DNA of 64,000 bases from Youxingia wuxianensis (GCF_014385085.1 NZ_JACRTD010000001.1:1-64000); one strand, 5' to 3'; counted from the stretch's first letter, positions 42,614 through 51,706 are shown. Program-made: numbers and translations. Notes: generated by a model from the letters alone, not told the origin.

Positions 42614-43231
42614 ATGCAGATGACGATAAACTATCAACAGCAGCTGGACAAGACCTTAGCTGCGCTGGAAAAGAAGGCGGAAGCGCCGACTCTTTTGCTT
42701 CACAGCTGCTGTGCGCCATGCAGCAGTTATGTACTGGAATACCTGTCGGATTTCTTTCAGATTACCGTGTTTTACTATAATCCCAATATCTATCCCCGGG
42801 AGGAATATGACCGCCGGCGGCAGGAACAGGAGCGCTTTTTAACACAGGCAAAGCCAGGGAAATATCCGGTAAAATTTATAGCGGGAGAGTATGAGGACGT
42901 CCGGTTTTATGAGGCGGTACGGGGATTGGAGCAGGAAATGGAAGGCGGAGAACGATGCTTTTGCTGTTATGCGCTGCGCCTGCGGGAAGCGGCTGTTCTG
43001 GCAAAAGAGCATGGTTTTGACTATTTTACCACCACTCTATCAATCAGTCCTCATAAAAACGCGCAAAAGCTCAATGAGATCGGCAGGAGTCTGGAAGAGG
43101 AACTGGGGGTAAGCTACTTATATTCTGATTTCAAAAAAAAGAATGGATACAAACGCTCCTTGGAGCTTTCCAAGGAATACGGCCTTTACCGGCAGGAGTA
43201 CTGCGGATGTATATTCTCACAAAGAAAATAA
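42614..43231 (+). CDS. queH: Epoxyqueuosine reductase QueH
   Basis: A 205-residue enzyme of the DUF208 family that performs the last step of queuosine synthesis in tRNA wobble position 34. The signature cysteines are HSCCAPCSSYVLEYL (Cys32, Cys33, Cys36), CFCC (115-118) and YCGC near the C-terminus, binding an iron-sulfur cluster and second metal. Also NPNIYPREEYDRRR and TTTLSISPHKN. Start 42614 follows TTTAGGAGACG. Single-gene unit with a terminator shared with spoVB. Confidence 0.92.
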   Translation: MQMTINYQQQLDKTLAALEKKAEAPTLLLHSCCAPCSSYVLEYLSDFFQITVFYYNPNIYPREEYDRRRQEQERFLTQAKPGKYPVKFIAGEYEDVRFYEAVRGLEQEMEGGERCFCCYALRLREAAVLAKEHGFDYFTTTLSISPHKNAQKLNEIGRSLEEELGVSYLYSDFKKKNGYKRSLELSKEYGLYRQEYCGCIFSQRK

Positions 43232-43260
43232 AACCAGGATGCGCAGCATCCTGGTTTTTT
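43231..43260. terminator. Bidirectional terminator between queH and spoVB
   Basis: A perfect 12-bp stem AAACCAGGATGC/GCATCCTGGTTT with loop GCA and T-runs on both strands. Confidence 0.9.
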
Positions 43261-44792
43261 TATCGGAGCATTTTTTTGATGGTTTTAATCTCATCAGAGG
43301 TTATAGAGCCGGTGACACGCAGAAAAAAATAATAGATCAGACAGGTCAGAAGAATAGATAAAGTGAGGGAAGCGGCGGTATGTACTTTTCCTAAAAAGGT
43401 GAAACGTTCGATCAATTCAACCACTGCTACAGCACCAATGATGCCAAAGGCAGGCTTTAAAATCCATTGAAAGATACGTATCCGGAAGCTGGTGACACAG
43501 ACTAGGCTGTTGATGCTCAGAGAGATGTTGATCAGCATACTGGTGAACATAACGATAATATATCCCTTAATTCCATATAAGGGAAGCAGGAACCAAATCA
43601 GCACTATACTCACCATCAAATCAAAAATATCATGACGCATAGCGCTGATCTGCTGATTTAGCCCTTTTAACAGGCTGTCAACCGAATTGTCAAGGTAGAT
43701 CAAAATTGCCAAAGGAGCAAGAATTTTAATATATCCGGCCACCTCCTGACTGTGATAGATAATATCCCCCAGCGAGTTGGAAAAACACATCAAAACACCG
43801 CACACTCCAATGGAAAAAAACAGATTAATTTGGAAAACCAGCGAGATAATATAATCGATTCTTTCATAGCGCTTTTGTTCGTTGCATTCGGTAACCTCCG
43901 GTACCAGCAGGCTGGAAAATGCAGACAGGAAAGCGGAGGGAAACATGATTACCGGCATCGCCATGCCGCTGACCATGCCATATTGAGCGAGAACGCTTTC
44001 TGGAGAGCCGCCGTGTTTTTGCAGGCCTTTAGGAATCATAAGATGTTTTATGGTGGAAAGACCTGTGCGGATATAGGCGCTTAAAGCTACGGGAAGAGCG
44101 ATCCCCAATAACCGCGGGGTCAGTCGTTTGCCGCTTTTTCCATCGTTGGGAAGCTTTCGTTTGTCGCGAAGAAAGAGCAGAAGTAAATAGAAAAACGAGC
44201 CGATTTCTGAAATGGAACCTCCCAGTACAACTGCGATACAACCATATTCCAGTCCAGAAGGAACCATCAGCTGCAGAAGGCAGACAGTAGCGGTAATACG
44301 AATAAACTGCTCCACAATCTGAGCACAGGCATTTTTACTGATTCGGCGCATAGCGGTGAAATATCCGCTGAAGGTGGAGGCCACCGCTAAAAAAGGCAGA
44401 TTAATAGAAAGAAGATATAAGGATGATATCGTTCTGTGGTCCCCCAGCCACACCTCTCCGATAAAAGGCGCGCTAAAAAATAACAGCGCCCACGCCAAAA
44501 GCCCGAAAAAGGCGCTGTAACAAACACAGCGCCGCATAGCGCGCTTAATGCCGGTATGGGAGCCATGGGCCAATTCTTCCGCTACCAGACGGGTAGAGGC
44601 CAGGCCGGCGCCGGAAGAGGCCACGGTAATGGCGAAAGAATAAACAGACATAATTAACTGATACAGTCCCATCCCGAGGGCGCCGATTTTATTGGAAATA
44701 TAGACGCTGAAGAAAACCCCGGTGGTGCGTATTACCAGGGAAGTGAGGGTTAAAATCGCAGCGTTGATTAAAAAAAGTTTGAGTTTTCTCAT
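43260..44792 (-). CDS. spoVB: Stage V sporulation protein B / MOP flippase family
   Basis: A 510-residue polytopic protein (about 14 helices) of the polysaccharide-transporter branch of the MOP superfamily. SpoVB-like blocks are SVYISNKIGALGMGLYQLIMSVYSFAITVASSG, ASTFSGYFTAMRRISKNA, MSGMAMPVIMFPSAFLSAFSSLLVPE and LGDIIYHSQEV. Relatives flip lipid-linked precursors, in SpoVB for the spore cortex. Start 44792 (M-R-K-L-K-L-F) follows AAGGAGCG. A start 9 codons earlier lacks a site. MurJ-like flippase function cannot be excluded. Confidence 0.82.
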   Translation of the reverse strand: MRKLKLFLINAAILTLTSLVIRTTGVFFSVYISNKIGALGMGLYQLIMSVYSFAITVASSGAGLASTRLVAEELAHGSHTGIKRAMRRCVCYSAFFGLLAWALLFFSAPFIGEVWLGDHRTISSLYLLSINLPFLAVASTFSGYFTAMRRISKNACAQIVEQFIRITATVCLLQLMVPSGLEYGCIAVVLGGSISEIGSFFYLLLLFLRDKRKLPNDGKSGKRLTPRLLGIALPVALSAYIRTGLSTIKHLMIPKGLQKHGGSPESVLAQYGMVSGMAMPVIMFPSAFLSAFSSLLVPEVTECNEQKRYERIDYIISLVFQINLFFSIGVCGVLMCFSNSLGDIIYHSQEVAGYIKILAPLAILIYLDNSVDSLLKGLNQQISAMRHDIFDLMVSIVLIWFLLPLYGIKGYIIVMFTSMLINISLSINSLVCVTSFRIRIFQWILKPAFGIIGAVAVVELIERFTFLGKVHTAASLTLSILLTCLIYYFFLRVTGSITSDEIKTIKKMLR

Positions 44793-45161
44793 GATGGCGG
44801 TTCGCTCCTTATAGTTCAATATATGAAAGGAGCGGACGATATAAGCCGTTTTTGTAAAAACTCAAAAAACGCATAGTTGAGAGAGATTCGGCGCCAATAT
44901 TTTCCTGTCGCAGCAGAGAAGTTATTTTGGAAAAAATGTCCTTTGTTTACACAGGCTTTTACATTTATAACCAGGATATTTTAAAGTTTTTTCCGGTTGC
45001 GGCTGGCGCTCACCCATGGTACCATAAAAGGGGGAATCCTGCTTGTTTTATCATTTTCACCAAGGAGGGAAGCGTGTTCGTCGGTATGAACAAAATAGTT
45101 TTAAGCATAAACTATTTTGTTGTTATTTCGCCATATGTGATAGAAAATTGATGTAAATATG
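44793..45161. other. Gene-poor region upstream of marR
   Basis: The only candidate gene is the 25-codon frame at 45074. A perfect 13-bp stem AACAAAATAGTTT/AAACTATTTTGTT (45089-45121, loop TAAGCAT) lies inside it. A weak promoter TTGCGG-17-TACCAT (44997-45025) is possible. Nothing else is supported. Confidence 0.4.
45074..45151 (+). CDS. Possible small hydrophobic peptide
   Basis: A 25-codon frame starting at GTG, five bases after AAGGAGG, an excellent ribosome binding site. The peptide MFVGMNKIVLSINYFVVISP plus five residues is hydrophobic. A strong hairpin covers codons 6-16. It lies 85 bp upstream of the marR start but before the marR promoter. It may be a small membrane peptide or a regulatory leader remnant. 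No family known. Confidence 0.35.
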   Translation: MFVGMNKIVLSINYFVVISPYVIEN

Positions 45162-45207
45162 TTGACTTTCTGTATACGTGAGATTAAAATATGTTTAGCA
45201 TTCTAAC
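45162..45207 (+). promoter_or_regulatory. marR operon promoter and operator
   Basis: TTGACT (45162-45167), 17 bp, TAAAAT (45185-45190), then the inverted repeat GTTTAG-catt-CTAAC (45193-45207) at the transcription start. TTAG-N4-CTAA is a typical MarR-like half-site arrangement, so autorepression is likely. Confidence 0.7.
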
Positions 45208-45235
45208 TAATTTTTGCGGGAGTTGATCGCCTTCT

Positions 45236-45745
45236 ATGGAAGAAAATACCCTTTCCGGTTATGTATTTGCCGAACAGCTTTCACAGATAATGCGGCTATA
45301 TTTTGCCCGGGCGTATGTGTTGCTTCAAAATGTAGATGTCCACCCTGGCCAGCTTCCGGTGCTGCATGTCTTGGAGAAGCACGACGGCCTAAGTCAAAAA
45401 GAGTTGGGAGACTTGCTGTGCGTAAAAGCGCCCACTGTTACTGTGATGATTAAACGTATGGAACGGTTGGGGATGATTGAGCGCAAACATGATGAAAACG
45501 ATCAAAGGATTTATCGCATTTATTTGACCGCACGAGGGCGGAAAATTGCCGAGCGAGTAAAACGAATGATGATGCAGATGGAGCAGGAGCTGTTATTCCA
45601 ATTTTCTGAGACAGAAATTGTCCTGCTGCGCAGATTTTTAGAGCACATACGACATAATCTATCGGTTTTAATAAGTAAGGATCAGGAAAGAAACATGGTT
45701 ACGGAAATTCTATCCAGCATTCCTGAGCACAACAGTTTGGTCTAA
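45236..45745 (+). CDS. MarR-family transcriptional regulator
   Basis: A 169-residue winged-helix dimer: LEKHDGLSQKELGDLLCVKAPTVTVMIKRMERLGMIERKHDENDQRIYRIYLTARG is the DNA-binding part with the conserved D-x-R of the wing. The N- and C-terminal helices form the dimer interface. First gene of an operon with an RND adaptor and pump, so it most likely represses that efflux system and is released by an effector. Ribosome binding site GGGAG. Confidence 0.9.
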   Translation: MEENTLSGYVFAEQLSQIMRLYFARAYVLLQNVDVHPGQLPVLHVLEKHDGLSQKELGDLLCVKAPTVTVMIKRMERLGMIERKHDENDQRIYRIYLTARGRKIAERVKRMMMQMEQELLFQFSETEIVLLRRFLEHIRHNLSVLISKDQERNMVTEILSSIPEHNSLV

Positions 45746-45761
45746 TGGAGGTTATTTATAA

Positions 45762-47321
45762 ATGGATAAGAAAAAGAAGATCATCGTCGCGGTGGCAAGC
45801 GTCATTGTAGTGAGCGTTTTGGGATTGATCGTATATCGTATCGCAAGCGGATTAGAGAATGATGCGGTTGCAGCGGTGGATTCAACCATAGAGGTGCAAA
45901 CAGATTCTCCTCAAAAGGGAGATTTGGTATTAACCACAGAGTACATAGGAAAAATTGAACCAAATGAATCGGTGTCGGTACTGCCAAAAGTGTCCGGCCA
46001 GGTATTGAATACTTATTTTGAGGTGGGGCAGACCGTAAAAAAAGGGGATCTTCTTTATGAAGTTGACCCGCAGGATATTGAACTTTCGGTTAATGTGGCC
46101 GCGGCGGCCTATAATTTGACAGTGGCTTCCGTCCAACAGCAGCTCACCGGTACCGACAGTCAGATGGTCCAGGCGCAGGCGTCGGCTAAGTCCGCGAAAA
46201 ACAGCTATCTGAACGCATCGGACGCCTATCACGAGTATGATGACAGGTTTGACGACCAACTGGAAGCGCTGGAAGACCAGAAGGATATGCTCCTGGGCGG
46301 GGTAAATCTGGCACAGAGGGAAAAGGAAGAAAAGAAAGCGGAGTATGAAACCGCACTTTCGGATTATAAACAAACCTATGGAGAGGATATAAGCGATCCG
46401 GGAGACGCGAATCCTGATCAGAAAGCGGCATGGGAAGATCTGCAGGAAAAGGATGCCAGCCGTAAAAAAGCAGAGGATAATTTTACTGCTGCCAATGCTT
46501 CTTATCAAGCGGCAGTTAAGGCATATGAAGCGTTAGACGAGGGGTATGATTCCAACTATGAACAGCTGGAAACCGCCAAGAAAAACGCCAGCATTGCTTA
46601 CCAGAGCAGCCAGGAATTGCTGCGGATTTTGGAAGAACGTTCCGCTCCGGAAGCAAAAGCGACCGCGGAGGCCCAGATCAACCAAGCAAAAGCGTCTTAT
46701 GACAGCGCTTTACAGCAGTTGGAAAACACAAAAATCTATTCGCCTATCGACGGCGTTATTGAAGCGAAAAATGTAGACCCGTTGGATATGACTTCCCCTC
46801 AGTCCCCGGCTTACGTGGTATCCAACAAAGAGATTATGGTGGTTACTTTCAGCGTGCCGGCCAATGTAGTAGGCAATCTGGAAACAGGAGATAAGGTTAC
46901 GGTGGAAAATGGCTCCCAGGCCTATCAGGGAACTATTATTGAAGTAGCGACAATGGTGGATCAGGCCAGCGGCTTATTTAAAATCAAAGCTCGTATCGAT
47001 GACGGGGACGGCAGCTTGCTTTCCGGGATTTCAGTTAAAGTGAGTGTGGATACCGAACGGGCGGAAGATGGACTTCTTCTTCCTGTAAGCAATGTTTACT
47101 ATGAAGATTACAAGCCTTTTGTATATGTTGCAGACGGGGATACGGCGAAAAAGGTATTTATTGAACTGGGCGTAACCGATGGGGAAAAGGCGCAGGTAGT
47201 TTCCGGTTTGTCTCCGGCGGATAAGGTAATTTCCTCCTGGCACCCAAGCTTGGGCGACGGTGCGAAAATCAGAACCATAGGGGAAGCGGCACAAGTCAAC
47301 GCTGCCGTCACGGAGGAATAG
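45762..47321 (+). CDS. RND efflux adaptor (HlyD/MFP family)
   Basis: A 519-residue membrane-fusion protein. An N-terminal helix (about 6-27) is followed by lipoyl half ESVSVLPKVSGQVLNTYFEVGQTVKKGDLLYEVD, a long coiled-coil hairpin (about 120-310, rich in Lys/Glu/Ala), second lipoyl half TKIYSPIDGVIEAKNV, and beta-barrel domains (VSNVYYEDYKPFVYVADGD). It parallels the adaptor at 23288 but lacks the glycine-rich linker. 16 bp after marR, 7 bp before the pump gene. Confidence 0.9.
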   Translation: MDKKKKIIVAVASVIVVSVLGLIVYRIASGLENDAVAAVDSTIEVQTDSPQKGDLVLTTEYIGKIEPNESVSVLPKVSGQVLNTYFEVGQTVKKGDLLYEVDPQDIELSVNVAAAAYNLTVASVQQQLTGTDSQMVQAQASAKSAKNSYLNASDAYHEYDDRFDDQLEALEDQKDMLLGGVNLAQREKEEKKAEYETALSDYKQTYGEDISDPGDANPDQKAAWEDLQEKDASRKKAEDNFTAANASYQAAVKAYEALDEGYDSNYEQLETAKKNASIAYQSSQELLRILEERSAPEAKATAEAQINQAKASYDSALQQLENTKIYSPIDGVIEAKNVDPLDMTSPQSPAYVVSNKEIMVVTFSVPANVVGNLETGDKVTVENGSQAYQGTIIEVATMVDQASGLFKIKARIDDGDGSLLSGISVKVSVDTERAEDGLLLPVSNVYYEDYKPFVYVADGDTAKKVFIELGVTDGEKAQVVSGLSPADKVISSWHPSLGDGAKIRTIGEAAQVNAAVTEE

Positions 47322-47328
47322 ACAGTTT

Positions 47329-50300
47329 ATGAACTTAACAAAGATTTCGATAAAAAGACCGGTTGCTGTACTGACTTGCGTTTTGGCGTTAATTATCTTT
47401 GGAATGTCTTCGATTATCTCCACTCCGGTAGAACTGACCCCGGATATGGAATTTCCCATGTACATTATCAGTACGGTTTATCCGGGTGCCGGTCCGCAGG
47501 AAGTGGAAGACAATGTCACTAAAGTGATTGAAGGCGCAGTTTCCACAGCGGGTGGATTAAAAAATATTTCATCCATCTCTCAGGAAAATTACTCTATTGT
47601 TATGTTGGAGTTTGAGTATGGCACCAACATGGATCAAACCTATATGGATGTGCAGGAAAAATTGAACGGTTCCTACAATAATTTGCCGGAAACCGCAATG
47701 AATCCTACCATAATGGAACTGAGCATGAATGCTATGCCGGTGATTATGATCGCGGCGGAAAACTTGGGGACGTCCAATATCCTTACCTATATCGAAGATG
47801 AGGTAGTGCCTGAGTTTGAAAAACTTTTAGGGGTGGCGGAAGTCACCGTTTCCGGCGGTCAGGAAGATTATATCAGCGTAGAGTTGATAGAGGAACGTAT
47901 GCAGCAATACGGGCTGAATATGAGTACGATCAATTCGATCGTAGGAGCGGCGGATTTCTCTATTCCGGCAGGGGATATCCAAATGGGGGACCAGTCGCTG
48001 ATTTTCCGGGGAGGGGTTACCTATGACAGTGTAGAGCGGCTGAAAACAATCCCTATTCCGCTGCGCACCGGTGATATTATCCATCTTTCGGATGTGGCAA
48101 ACGTAAGCAAATCCATAAAATCCACAGATACTATCAGCCGCTATAACGGCAACGACGCCGTAGGTATCTCGATCACAAAGCGGCAAAGTTCGAATACGAT
48201 GGATGTTACCAAAGCCATCGTAAAACAGATGGAAAAGATCAATCAGGAGAATCCTAGTTTAAAACTAAGCGTAGTATATAACTCCAGCGATATGATCAAC
48301 TCCGCGATTGGAAGCGTAGTAAGCTCGCTGCTTTTAGGTATTGTAATTTCTGTATTTGTATTGTTTTTCTTCTTGGGGGATATCAAAGCCTCCGCGATCA
48401 TAGCTACATCCATGCCGCTGTCAGTGTTTGCGGCGTTGGTGCTGATGTCTATGGCTGGAATAGGGCTGAATGTGATGTCCTTAGGCGGCCTGGTGATTGG
48501 CGTGGGTATGATGGTGGACAACTCGATCGTTGTACTGGAAAGCTGTTTCAGAAACCGGGATGAGGTACGTTCTTTTAAAGAATCCGCGCTGGAAGGCGCC
48601 AGGGTTGTGACCGGAGCGGTTATCGCCTCCACGGCGACCACTGTGGTGGTATTCCTGCCCATCAGCTTGATAAAAGGCCTTTCCGGGCAGATGTTCAGTA
48701 ACGTGGGCTTTACCATTGTATTCTCTTTGCTGGCGTCTTTGATTTCCGCGCTGACCTTGGTACCGCTGTTGTTTATGAAGCTGGAGCCAAAAGAACGCAT
48801 TGGCACCCGGGTTTCCAGAGGCGTTAATAAATTAGAGCAGGCATATAGTAAATTTGTAAGAAAAACCTTTGCCCATAAAAAACTTACAGTTTTGATAGCT
48901 ATATTGCTTCTAGTGATCTCGGTTGGTATGCTTCCGTTTATCGGAACAGAATTAATTCCTTCCATGGATCAGGGTTCCCTGAGCGTAACGGTACAGATGA
49001 AAAAGGGACTTACCTTGGAAAAAGCCAATGAGATTACTTCTCAGGTGGAACAGCTGGTGGCTCAGCAGCCGGATGTTAAGGATTACCTGCTGACCCTTAC
49101 CGAAGGAGGGGACGCCTCCATTTCTGTTTATTTGAAAGACGACCGGGAGTTGGAGACGGCGCAGCTGGTAGATCTTCTGCGCCAGCAGACACAAGGGCTG
49201 CAAAATTGTTATGTGGATGTGTCGCAAAGCTCTATGATGTCTATGGGCGGCGCTTCCGAGGTTTCAGTACAGATTCAAGGACAGGACATAGACGTACTGA
49301 AAGAAGCCGGGGAACAGGTAAAAGCGATCATGCAGGATTATCCGCATATTGTCTCCGTTTCCTCTAATCTTTCGGACGGCGCACCGCAGGCGGAATTGAT
49401 TGTCGACCCCATAAAAGCTTCTGCAGTAGGGCTTACTCCAGCACAGGTAGTGGCCAATGTAAACAGCGTGGTTACTGGTACGAAGGCTACTACTCTGACA
49501 GAGGATTCCCGTGAATATGAAGTGCGTGTAGAATATCCGTCGGGCAGTTATGACCAGGTGAGAGATCTTTCGGGATTGATGCTTACTACTCCCAGCGGCC
49601 GACAGGTTCCGCTTTTGGATGTGGCGACGCTTCAATATTCCAATGCGCCGGAAGCGATACAGCGCAGCGACCGTCAATATATTGTAGAAATTTCCGGTCA
49701 GACGTCTTCGAATGCTCCCAAAACCCTTTCCAGAGATATTAGTCTGGCGGTCAATAAAATGGAATTGCCCGAGGGAGTTTCCATAGCTATGGGCGGCGAC
49801 GCGGAAATGATGAACGAAGAATTTAGGAATCTCTTCGGCGCTATGGGCACGGCGATCCTGCTGGTATTCATGGTAATGGCGATCCAGTTTGAATCCATGC
49901 GTTTTTCTCTGGTAGTCATGATCTCCATTCCATTCTCCTGTATCGGCGCTTTTGTCCTGCTGTTGTTGGGAGGATATACCTTCAGCATGACCTCATTGCT
50001 TGGTTTTATTATGCTGGTAGGTATTGTGGTTAACAACGCCATTGTTCTGATCGATTACGCCAATCAGCTTCGCGAAAGCGGCATGTCTGCGGAAGAAGCA
50101 TTGGTCACCTCCGGACGTACCCGTCTGCGTCCTATTCTGATGACTACCTTAACCACTATTATGTCTATGCTGCCGATGGCTTTGGGAATTGGCGGAGATG
50201 TGGAAATGATGCAGTCAATGTCAGTTGTTGTTATTGGCGGTCTTACCAGTTCCACTTTCCTTACGCTGATTTTGATTCCAGTATTTTATCTTATCTTCCT

Positions 50301-50421
50301 TCCAAAGGCGCAAAAGCCCAAGAAGGAAAAAAGAAAAAAGAATAAAAAAGAAAAATCAGAAGAGGAAAGAGAGCTTTCCCCTTCGGTAGAAAAAAGTATA
50401 GAAGAACTACAGGGAATTTAG
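47329..50421 (+). CDS. RND-family efflux permease (HAE1/AcrB type)
   Basis: A 1030-residue transporter, paralogous to the one at 24974 along its length: PVAVLTCVLALIIFGMSSI, GLVIGVGMMVDNSIVVLESCFRNRDE, FIMLVGIVVNNAIVLIDYANQL and GRTRLRPILMTTLTT. Both large extracytoplasmic loops are complete. The C-terminus is a Lys/Glu-rich tail. It is under MarR control and ends at a strong terminator. Substrate is unknown. Confidence 0.92.
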   Translation: MNLTKISIKRPVAVLTCVLALIIFGMSSIISTPVELTPDMEFPMYIISTVYPGAGPQEVEDNVTKVIEGAVSTAGGLKNISSISQENYSIVMLEFEYGTNMDQTYMDVQEKLNGSYNNLPETAMNPTIMELSMNAMPVIMIAAENLGTSNILTYIEDEVVPEFEKLLGVAEVTVSGGQEDYISVELIEERMQQYGLNMSTINSIVGAADFSIPAGDIQMGDQSLIFRGGVTYDSVERLKTIPIPLRTGDIIHLSDVANVSKSIKSTDTISRYNGNDAVGISITKRQSSNTMDVTKAIVKQMEKINQENPSLKLSVVYNSSDMINSAIGSVVSSLLLGIVISVFVLFFFLGDIKASAIIATSMPLSVFAALVLMSMAGIGLNVMSLGGLVIGVGMMVDNSIVVLESCFRNRDEVRSFKESALEGARVVTGAVIASTATTVVVFLPISLIKGLSGQMFSNVGFTIVFSLLASLISALTLVPLLFMKLEPKERIGTRVSRGVNKLEQAYSKFVRKTFAHKKLTVLIAILLLVISVGMLPFIGTELIPSMDQGSLSVTVQMKKGLTLEKANEITSQVEQLVAQQPDVKDYLLTLTEGGDASISVYLKDDRELETAQLVDLLRQQTQGLQNCYVDVSQSSMMSMGGASEVSVQIQGQDIDVLKEAGEQVKAIMQDYPHIVSVSSNLSDGAPQAELIVDPIKASAVGLTPAQVVANVNSVVTGTKATTLTEDSREYEVRVEYPSGSYDQVRDLSGLMLTTPSGRQVPLLDVATLQYSNAPEAIQRSDRQYIVEISGQTSSNAPKTLSRDISLAVNKMELPEGVSIAMGGDAEMMNEEFRNLFGAMGTAILLVFMVMAIQFESMRFSLVVMISIPFSCIGAFVLLLLGGYTFSMTSLLGFIMLVGIVVNNAIVLIDYANQLRESGMSAEEALVTSGRTRLRPILMTTLTTIMSMLPMALGIGGDVEMMQSMSVVVIGGLTSSTFLTLILIPVFYLIFLPKAQKPKKEKRKKNKKEKSEEERELSPSVEKSIEELQGI

Positions 50422-50429
50422 CAAAAAAG

Positions 50430-50473
50430 AAAACAGCGGGAGAATGTGGTGAGTCACATTCTCCCGCTGTTTT
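50430..50473. terminator. Bidirectional terminator between RND2 and XRE genes
   Basis: A perfect stem of at least 18 bp (50431-50448 with 50455-50472), loop GTGAGT, T-rich on both strands. Confidence 0.92.
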
Positions 50474-50477
50474 AATA

Positions 50478-50801
50478 TTAATAGTGTAGGATCACATGGG
50501 CTATTTCGAGAAGAATATTCTTTTGATGGGTATCCATACGGTCATATATCTGAGCAAATTCTTCGTTGAGATAATCCTGATGAGAGGGTACGGCGCCTGT
50601 AATAAGCTCGGAAATGTCACAGTTGAGATGGGTAGCGATTTCGGATAAGGTGTCCAGGCTGACTTTGGTAATTCCTCGTTCTATCTGGCTGATATATCCT
50701 ACAGATACCGATAAGGATTCCGCAAGATAATCCTGTGTTTTTTCCAGGTCTTTGCGCCTTTGCTTAATTCTTTTTCCAATAGCGCGATAATCAACACTCA
50801 T
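50478..50801 (-). CDS. XRE-family transcriptional regulator
   Basis: A 107-residue protein: helix-turn-helix IGKRIKQRRKDLEKTQDYLAESLSVSVGYISQIERGITKVSLDTLSEIATHLNCDISELI, then a short helical tail (DRMDTHQKNILLEIAHVILHY). Start 50801 (M-S-V-D-Y) follows AATAGGTGATAG. It is divergent from the small gene at 50960. Upstream repeats such as AAGTAATAACTT (about 50827-50838) may be its operators. Similar in plan to the regulator at 30270. Confidence 0.87.
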   Translation of the reverse strand: MSVDYRAIGKRIKQRRKDLEKTQDYLAESLSVSVGYISQIERGITKVSLDTLSEIATHLNCDISELITGAVPSHQDYLNEEFAQIYDRMDTHQKNILLEIAHVILHY

Positions 50802-50879
50802 CACTATCACCTATTCTTAGTTTATAAGTAATAACTTCAAATATACAGATACTTACCACTAAAATTAAAGTTATAATTG

Positions 50880-50908
50880 TTGATTATTTTTGATTCTTGT
50901 GGTAAAAT
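50880..50908 (+). promoter_or_regulatory. Promoter of small gene
   Basis: TTGATT (50880-50885), 17 bp, TAAAAT (50903-50908). Confidence 0.55.
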
Positions 50909-50959
50909 TGACACATTGGGTAGAAATGTGATGAATTATGTCGAAAAGGACGTGATAGG

Positions 50960-51196
50960 ATGGATTTGCTGGATCGGCTGGCAGACTTGTTTGGCTGCCA
51001 GTATTTATCAGACCTGAAACTTGTTAGCCTTCATGTGAGCTCCAGGGAGATACAGGAGCTGATGAATTTGGATGAAACCAGTTATTCGCTTGAAGACTAT
51101 ACTGAGGCGGCAAGCTATATTTTAAATGAAGAAAAATCTTTCTCTACGATAAAACAGGCTAAACAAGCGATTGTTCAGGCACTGATGCTCAAATGA
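50960..51196 (+). CDS. Small protein of unknown function
   Basis: A 78-residue acidic, mostly helical protein: MDLLDRLADLFGCQYLSDLK at the start, then SLEDYTEAASYILNEEKSFS and a C-terminal helix IKQAKQAIVQALMLK. No family recognised. A clear AAAGGACG ribosome binding site, its own promoter and a terminator support it. It is divergent from an XRE gene, so that regulator may control it. Confidence 0.7.
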   Translation: MDLLDRLADLFGCQYLSDLKLVSLHVSSREIQELMNLDETSYSLEDYTEAASYILNEEKSFSTIKQAKQAIVQALMLK

Positions 51197-51203
51197 AACT
51201 GAA

Positions 51204-51240
51204 AAAATGTCTTGTGCTGCGAAGCACAGGGCATTTTTTA
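51204..51240 (+). terminator. Terminator after small gene
   Basis: Stem AAATGTCTTGTGCT/AGCACAGGGCATTT with two G-U pairs, loop GCGA, followed by TTT. Confidence 0.85.
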
Positions 51241-51266
51241 ATTTGAGAAAATTTAAAAATAGGGTA

Positions 51267-51324
51267 TTGACATTTGAAATTTGTAGTTGTACTATTGTAT
51301 TAATTGATTAATACAATAGTACAA
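51267..51324 (+). promoter_or_regulatory. GntR/ABC operon promoter with long palindromic operator
   Basis: TTGACA (51267-51272), 17 bp, TACTAT (51290-51295). A 38-bp nearly perfect palindrome at 51287-51324 (left arm TTGTACTATTGTATTAAT, mismatch only at the central 2 bp) covers the -10 and start site. This is the expected operator for a YtrA-type GntR repressor. An almost identical site lies at 61291-61326. Confidence 0.85.
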
Positions 51325-51337
51325 AGGAGGCGAAGAT

Positions 51338-51706
51338 ATGGCATGGGACCTAAAGAATGACCGTCCTATCTACACACAACTGGTCGAACAGATAGCGATA
51401 GGTATTGTTTCGGGAAATTATCCAATAGGTGAAAAGCTGCCGTCTGTGCGGGATTTAGCATCGCAGGCCGCGGTAAACCCCAATACAATGCAGCGGGCCT
51501 TGACAGAGTTAGAACGCAAGGGGCTTGTCCATACACAGCGCACCAATGGCAGATATATAACGGAGGATAACGGGATGATAGAGAAGGTAAGGCAGGAATT
51601 GGCGCAGGAGCAGATCTCTGAATTTATCCAGAGCATGACAAAGCTTGGTTTCAAAAAAACCGAAACGGTCCAGCTGATTAATAAGTTTATGGAGGAGGAG
51701 AAGTGA
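51338..51706 (+). CDS. GntR-family (YtrA-type) transcriptional regulator
   Basis: A 122-residue winged-helix regulator: NDRPIYTQLVEQIAIGIVSGNYPIGEKLPSVRDLASQAAVNPNTMQRALTELERKGLVHTQRTNGRYI. The short C-terminal helix pair (residues about 80-122) is typical of the YtrA subfamily, which controls ABC transporter operons in Gram-positive bacteria. It overlaps the ATPase gene at TGATG. Probably represses its own promoter and, by operator match, the one at 61.3 kb. Confidence 0.9.
   Translation: MAWDLKNDRPIYTQLVEQIAIGIVSGNYPIGEKLPSVRDLASQAAVNPNTMQRALTELERKGLVHTQRTNGRYITEDNGMIEKVRQELAQEQISEFIQSMTKLGFKKTETVQLINKFMEEEK

Noticed and set aside
44927..45073. N-terminal extension of the 25-codon frame to a 74-codon gene
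   Set aside because: No ribosome binding site at 44927, and the GTG at 45074 has an ideal one; composition upstream does not look coding.
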